A stretch of 64,000 nucleotides of DNA from Geothrix sp. SG200 (lineage in GTDB: Bacteria; Acidobacteriota; Holophagae; Holophagales; Holophagaceae). Shown here piece after piece: positions 60,059 to 64,000 of this stretch (its first letter is position 1; each line of letters begins with the position of its first letter). The notes under the pieces are model-generated. The model made no database searches. It was not told where the DNA came from and saw only the letters and a list, made by a program, of their open reading frames with translations. The stretch is taken from the NCBI RefSeq assembly GCF_022808935.1, contig NZ_JAKZFR010000001.1:434001-498000 (forward strand), in the 5' to 3' direction. Both the position numbers and the translations under genes were made by a program.

Positions 60059-60079
60059 CTTCGTCTACCCTGGACGAAG
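60059..60079. promoter_or_regulatory. Small inverted repeat before the hydrolase gene
   Basis: CTTCGTC and GACGAAG, 7 bp arms with a seven-base spacer, 26 bases before the ATG at 60105. It could be an operator or an mRNA hairpin. Confidence 0.35.
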
Positions 60080-60104
60080 GGACGCCCGCGACCCTGGAGA
60101 CCTC

Positions 60105-61142
60105 ATGAACCCTGCCTGGCCCTGCCTTCCCCTCACGGCGCTCGCGGCGTTCTCCCAGGCGGTCCCGGCTCCCGCGCCGAAGTCCGTTCCAGCGCCCGTC
60201 CCAGCGCCCGTCCAGGCCACGGCGGATCGCGAGATCACCTTCCCCGGCTTCAACGCCTTCCCCTTGAAAGGCAGCGTCAGGGCCGGTGGAGCGCACCGCT
60301 ACTTCGCGGTGATGGTGGCCGGCTCCGGGCCCACGGACCGCGACTGGTCCAATCCCCTGATTCCCGTGCCCAGCCACGGCGGACGCGACCTCGCGGCCTG
60401 GCTGCAGGGGCAGGGCATCGGCTCCCTGCGCTACGACAAGCGGTTCATCGGCTCGAAGGATCCGAAGCTCGACATCTCCCTGGACGCCCAGGTGGGGGAC
60501 CTCAGGGCCGCCCTGCAGGCCGCCCGCGCGCTCCCGGAAGCGAGGGGGAAGAAGCTGCTGCTGGTGGGCCACAGCGAAGGGGCGCTGCTGGCCCTGCTGA
60601 CGGGCGGGGAGGCGGACGCCGCCCTGCTGCTGGCCATGCCCGGCTTCAGCATGGGCCGCGTGATCCTGGCCCAGGTGAAAGCGCAGCTGGACGCCGCCGG
60701 GGCACCCGCGGAGGTGACCCTCGCCAACCTTGGCTTCCTGGAGGCGGCGGAGGCCTCGATCCGCCAGGACAAGCCCCTGCCCGAGGCGGGTCCCCAGGTC
60801 GCGCCCGGCGTCCTGCGCCTGGCCCGGGTGCTGGCCCAGCCGGAAAGCAGGGGCTTCGTCCGCGACACCCTTGACCTGGATCCCTGGGCGCTGGCCCAGC
60901 GCCTGCCCGTGCCCTGCGCCGTGGCCTGGGGTGACCGCGACGTGCAGACCTGGCGGCCCGATGCGGTGCCGCCGGGCTTCAAGGGCACAGTCATCGAGCT
61001 GCCCGAGGCGAACCACCTGCTGAAGCGTGAGACCCGCCCCCGCGTCTCGCTCGATGGCCGGTCGGCTGCGTCCGCCTACGGCGACGGTACGCCCCTGGCG
61101 GACCTGGGGCCGGTGGCCCGCTGGCTGGAAGGGCTGAAATAG
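60105..61142 (+). CDS. Exported alpha/beta hydrolase
   Basis: Protein of 345 aa with a short signal peptide (LPLTALAAFSQAVPAPAP) and a Pro/Ala linker. The fold is shown by the oxyanion region VAGSGPTDRDW, the nucleophile Ser in LLVGHSEGALLALL, a probable Asp in WGDRDVQTW and the His in PEANHLLKRE. The GPTDRD stretch is typical of the group annotated as dienelactone hydrolase-like or serine aminopeptidase S33. Substrate unknown. It stands between the nitroreductase and a small secreted protein on the same strand. Confidence 0.86.
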   Translation: MNPAWPCLPLTALAAFSQAVPAPAPKSVPAPVPAPVQATADREITFPGFNAFPLKGSVRAGGAHRYFAVMVAGSGPTDRDWSNPLIPVPSHGGRDLAAWLQGQGIGSLRYDKRFIGSKDPKLDISLDAQVGDLRAALQAARALPEARGKKLLLVGHSEGALLALLTGGEADAALLLAMPGFSMGRVILAQVKAQLDAAGAPAEVTLANLGFLEAAEASIRQDKPLPEAGPQVAPGVLRLARVLAQPESRGFVRDTLDLDPWALAQRLPVPCAVAWGDRDVQTWRPDAVPPGFKGTVIELPEANHLLKRETRPRVSLDGRSAASAYGDGTPLADLGPVARWLEGLK

Positions 61143-61198
61143 TCTTGGAACGGAGCCGGAAGTCGCCTCATCATAGGAAAAGATCTTCGAGGTTCACC

Positions 61199-61666
61199 AT
61201 GTTTCCTATCCGGCTCCTTCCGCTGGTGATCGTCCTGTCCGCAGCCCGGGCCGCCTATGCCACCGAGTCGTGGGACGCCGCCGCATCGCGCCTCCAGGCC
61301 CATGTGGACGCCCGGCAGGGCCAGGGCGCCGTGGTGCAGGTCGAGCGGCTGGATGCCCAGACGGTGCGCGTCCGCCTCAAGACCCTCTGGCCCCGGTTCA
61401 TGCGCGCCAGCCTCCAGGGCGCGGGGGGCCGGCCGGGCCACCGCCTGTGCCAGATGGAGGGCCGGGCCGGCGAGACGCTCGAGGGCACCGCGCGGATCGA
61501 GCCCGGTACCACCCGCCTGGAGGTGCGCCTCCATGGCTCCGACTTCAACCCCAAGATCATGCTGAGGCTCCCGGAGACGGGCCAGAGCGAGGTGGGGGTG
61601 GTGCTCGTGGCGGCCAGCCCCGAGGCCAACACCGGGGCCAACACTGGGGCCAGCCCGGAGGCCTGA
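61199..61666 (+). CDS. Small secreted hypothetical protein
   Basis: Protein of 155 aa with signal peptide MFPIRLLPLVIVLSAARAAY and a beta-rich central part (TVRVRLKTLWPRFM, TTRLEVRLHGSDFNPKIM). The C-terminus ends in a short tandem repeat, EANTGANTGASPEA, from a duplication at the DNA level. No family recognised. ATG 61199 is placed before the signal peptide; the longer frame from 61145 reads into the preceding gap. Confidence 0.65.
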   Translation: MFPIRLLPLVIVLSAARAAYATESWDAAASRLQAHVDARQGQGAVVQVERLDAQTVRVRLKTLWPRFMRASLQGAGGRPGHRLCQMEGRAGETLEGTARIEPGTTRLEVRLHGSDFNPKIMLRLPETGQSEVGVVLVAASPEANTGANTGASPEA

Positions 61667-61718
61667 ACGTCCGGGATGCCGCGCGGCTAGACTGGACCTT
61701 CATCCGTTCGGAGGTCCC

Positions 61719-62465
61719 ATGTTCAGCCTTCAGGGCAAGGTCGCCCTCGTCACCGGTGCCAGCCAGGGCATCGGCGAAGCCATCGCGAAGCGCCTCGCCG
61801 CCCAGGGCGCCACGGTGGTGTGCGCGGCGCGCACGCTGAGGAAGCTCCAGGAAGTGGCGGATGCCATCACCGCCGCGGGCGGCAAGGCCGATGTGGTGGT
61901 GGCGGACCTCTCGGACGGCGCCTCCGTGCGCGCGGCGGTTGCCACGACGGTGGAGCGCCACGGCGCCATCCACATCCTGGTGAACAACGCCGGCATCACC
62001 CGCGACAAGCTGCTCATCCAGATGAAGGAGGAGGACTGGGACGCGGTGATCGACACCAACCTCAAGGGCGCGTGGACGGCCATCCAGGCCGCCACCAAGC
62101 CCATGATGAAGCAGCGCTGGGGCCGCATCATCAACATCGCCTCCGTGGTGGGCCAAATGGGCAACCCCGGCCAGGCGAACTACGTGGCCGCCAAGGCGGG
62201 CCTCATCGGCCTCACCAAGTCCGTGGCGCGGGAGCTGGCCAGCCGCAACGTGACGGCCAACGCCGTGACGCCCGGCTACATCGAGACCGCCATGACCGCG
62301 GGCCTGCCCGACGAGGTGAAGGCCGAGTTCACCAAGCAGATCCCCCTGGGACGCATGGGCACCGCCGACGACATCGCCGCTTCCGTGGCCTTCCTCGCCA
62401 GCGACGAGGCGGGCTACATCACGGGCCAGGTGCTCAGCGTCAACGGCGGCATGCTGATGGCCTGA
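61719..62465 (+). CDS. fabG: 3-oxoacyl-[acyl-carrier-protein] reductase FabG (SDR)
   Basis: NADPH-dependent beta-ketoacyl-ACP reductase, 248 aa. It has the Rossmann motif VTGASQGIGEAIAKRLAAQG, HILVNNAGITRD, the catalytic Ser in INIASVVGQMGNPGQANY and Tyr-x3-Lys in YVAAK, and the end GQVLSVNGGMLMA. The match to FabG is strong, but SDRs with similar sequence can act on other ketones, and no acpP or fabF stands beside it. Confidence 0.9.
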   Translation: MFSLQGKVALVTGASQGIGEAIAKRLAAQGATVVCAARTLRKLQEVADAITAAGGKADVVVADLSDGASVRAAVATTVERHGAIHILVNNAGITRDKLLIQMKEEDWDAVIDTNLKGAWTAIQAATKPMMKQRWGRIINIASVVGQMGNPGQANYVAAKAGLIGLTKSVARELASRNVTANAVTPGYIETAMTAGLPDEVKAEFTKQIPLGRMGTADDIAASVAFLASDEAGYITGQVLSVNGGMLMA

Positions 62466-62472
62466 GCCGACC

Positions 62473-64000
62473 ATGCTCCAACGCGCGAAGGACCTGATCC
62501 GCCGCGGCTGGGCCGCCTTCCGATTCCGCCGCCACTGGCCCTGGGTGCTGGTGGTCCTCGGCCTGCCCCTGGCCCTGAAGCCCGTGGACTCGGGCTGCGC
62601 GGCCTTCCTGGCCTGGATCGGAGGCCTGGTCCTGCTGGGCCGGGCCCTGCGCTGGATCTGGGACCGGCTGCTGTTCCGGGTGTCCCGGCGGCTCTGGGTG
62701 ATCCTCGCCCTCATGTCCGTGCTCCCCGTGGTGGCCATGGCCGTGATGCTCATGGCCCTCGGCTGGCTGGGGCTCGGCGCGCAGGTGAGCCGCTCCACCC
62801 AGCAGACCCTGGCGGCCTGGGAGGAGGCCCTGCGGACCGCCAACGGCGAGGCCTCCGACGCGGCGGCTCTCCAGGCGCTCCGCACCTACGGCGGAGCCTG
62901 GGTGGAGCACGCACGCCAGCTGCCCGAGGGTGTGGATGCGTCCTTCGTGGGCATGGTCTGGGCGGACAGCCATGATGTGCGAGATGGCGTGAGTGCCGAG
63001 GCGGGCCGGAAGGACACCTACCTCCGGGCGGTGCGCAAGGAGGCCGGCGGCTACCGCATCCTGTCGCTCAACCTGGGCGTGCTGGGCGACCGGGCCCAGG
63101 CCCTGGCCGGGGGCCAGGTGGTGTTCCAGCTCACGCCCCGGAAGGAAGGCCGGGCGCGCGACGAGAAGCTGCAGATCAAGGCCGGCGGGCGGCGGAGGGA
63201 TGCGGAGGCGCCCATCCTCGTGGGCCAGCGGGAGGCCCTTGCGAGCTGGGTCAAGGGCCAAGCGCTCCAGGGTTCCGGGCTGTTCGCCCCGTTCAACCTG
63301 CCGCCCCTGGCCTTCCCCATCGTGGACTGGACCTCGGGCCGGTCCATGGTGTTGACGGCCACGCCGGAGACCAACCTCTACGCCCTGTTCGCCGGCTTCC
63401 GCTCCGGCGACCGCCAGGCGCTGTCCGAGGGCACCGTGAAGGCCATCGTCGTGGTCTCCCTGGTGCTGCTGGCCCTGCTCATGGCCCAGGCGGTGGCGGC
63501 GATCCTCGGGCTGGTGCTGGCCTGGTCCCTGGGCCGGGCGGTGAACGACCTGCATGGCGGCGTGAAGCGCCTCAGCCTCGGGGACTTCTCCACCCGCATC
63601 CGCCCCCGGGGCCGCGACCAGGTGGCCCAGCTCTCCTCGGCCTTCAACGAGATGGCGGGCCGTCTCCAGGCCGCCGCCACCGAGCGGGACGAGCGCCTGC
63701 GCATGGAGGAGGAGCTGCGCGTGGCCCGCGAGGTCCAGATGCGGCTGCTGCCGGACCTGGAAGCCCTGCGGATGCCGTCGGTGCGGGCCGCCATCCTGCC
63801 CGCCCTCGAGGTGGCCGGGGACTACTACGACCTGTTTCCCCTGCCGGACGGCAGCCTGGCCTTCCTCATCCTGGACGTGAGCGGCAAGGGCACCAGCGCC
63901 GCCTTCTACGCGGCCGAGACGAAGGGTGTGCTGTCCGCCCTGGACAAGCAGGCCCTGGGGCCGCTGGAGGTGGCCGACCGCCTGAACGCCATCTGGTGCC
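62473..64000 (+). CDS. Membrane HAMP-PP2C phosphatase (RsbU-like), partial at the window end
   Basis: Open frame of 509 codons leaving the window. Two N-terminal helices (about 20-50 and 72-95), an extracytoplasmic sensor part (about 100-315), a third helix (about 320-345), then a HAMP domain (LGRAVNDLHGGVKRLSLGDF) and a PPM/SpoIIE phosphatase. The signature is VAREVQMRLLP followed by EVAGDYYDLFPLPDG and FLILDVSGKGTSA. It would transmit an external signal to a STAS protein such as that at 37742-38080. It starts seven bases after fabG. Confidence 0.88.
   Translation, partial: MLQRAKDLIRRGWAAFRFRRHWPWVLVVLGLPLALKPVDSGCAAFLAWIGGLVLLGRALRWIWDRLLFRVSRRLWVILALMSVLPVVAMAVMLMALGWLGLGAQVSRSTQQTLAAWEEALRTANGEASDAAALQALRTYGGAWVEHARQLPEGVDASFVGMVWADSHDVRDGVSAEAGRKDTYLRAVRKEAGGYRILSLNLGVLGDRAQALAGGQVVFQLTPRKEGRARDEKLQIKAGGRRRDAEAPILVGQREALASWVKGQALQGSGLFAPFNLPPLAFPIVDWTSGRSMVLTATPETNLYALFAGFRSGDRQALSEGTVKAIVVVSLVLLALLMAQAVAAILGLVLAWSLGRAVNDLHGGVKRLSLGDFSTRIRPRGRDQVAQLSSAFNEMAGRLQAAATERDERLRMEEELRVAREVQMRLLPDLEALRMPSVRAAILPALEVAGDYYDLFPLPDGSLAFLILDVSGKGTSAAFYAAETKGVLSALDKQALGPLEVADRLNAIWC

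Noticed and set aside
1..64000. tRNA, rRNA, CRISPR arrays, prophage or intact insertion sequences
   Set aside because: None was seen on reading through the gaps; the repeats present are short inverted elements without a transposase gene.

Overview
The window is about 64 kb of GC-rich (roughly two-thirds G+C by eye), densely coded bacterial chromosome with short intergenic gaps and many GTG starts and 1-8 bp gene overlaps. The cell is Gram-negative: it has ADP-heptose epimerase, a heptosyltransferase-type GT9 enzyme, a TolC-type outer membrane protein and type IV pili. The mix of split type IV pilus loci, a complex I cluster without nuoEFG, ferredoxin-linked 2-oxoacid oxidoreductase and many RsbU/STAS regulators suggests an anaerobic or facultative Acidobacteriota of the Holophaga/Geothrix kind. 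That placement is an inference from gene content, not a database result.

Layout. 1-1437: a partial unknown gene leaving the window. 1517-7790: type IV pilus block (pilB, pilT, pilC, a pilin, a Sel1-repeat membrane protein, and a second pilin with a near-consensus sigma-54 promoter). 7951-11153: TPR protein, ccdAB toxin-antitoxin with a visible promoter/operator, fabI, peroxiredoxin. 11154-11513: a gene-free divergent spacer built as a ~300 bp imperfect inverted repeat. 11514-23418: cysteine desulfidase, a reduced Opp/Dpp-like operon without ATPases, an ABC exporter half, a FUSC protein, a Ser/Thr kinase and a second PilB/GspE-type ATPase. 23553-34518: an eleven-gene complex I operon, nuoABCDHIJKLMN, ended by a hairpin terminator. 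34576-36482: atpZ/atpI-like genes, atpB and atpE only, ended by a strong terminator, so the rest of the ATP synthase is encoded elsewhere. 36567-39279: a RelA/SpoT-like protein, a STAS antagonist and a receiver-PP2C phosphatase. 39288-44600: hldD, DMT transporter, DUF1573 protein and two glycosyltransferases with a duplicated gene start between them. 44664-46707: PilR-type regulator and a pseudopilin. 46704-49536: yceD-rpmF-plsX then fabD. 49695-53647: KorAB-type oxidoreductase, ferritin-like protein, membrane cytochrome c. 53689-59012: methyltransferase and a MarR-EmrAB-TolC efflux operon. 59280-64000: exported nitroreductase, hydrolase, small secreted protein, fabG and a partial HAMP-PP2C phosphatase.

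How the parts fit. Energy conservation dominates the middle: KorAB would produce reduced ferredoxin, complex I without the NADH module could in principle take electrons from a non-NADH donor, and the a/c subunits of ATP synthase follow directly. Pilus assembly genes lie at 1.5-8 kb, 21.8-23.4 kb and 44.7-46.7 kb; the PilR-type activator at 44.7 kb is a natural partner for the sigma-54 promoter at 7.8 kb. Fatty acid genes are scattered (fabI, plsX, fabD, fabG) instead of forming one cluster. Four unrelated families of short inverted repeats sit in intergenic gaps. I saw no rRNA, tRNA, CRISPR array, phage or intact insertion sequence.
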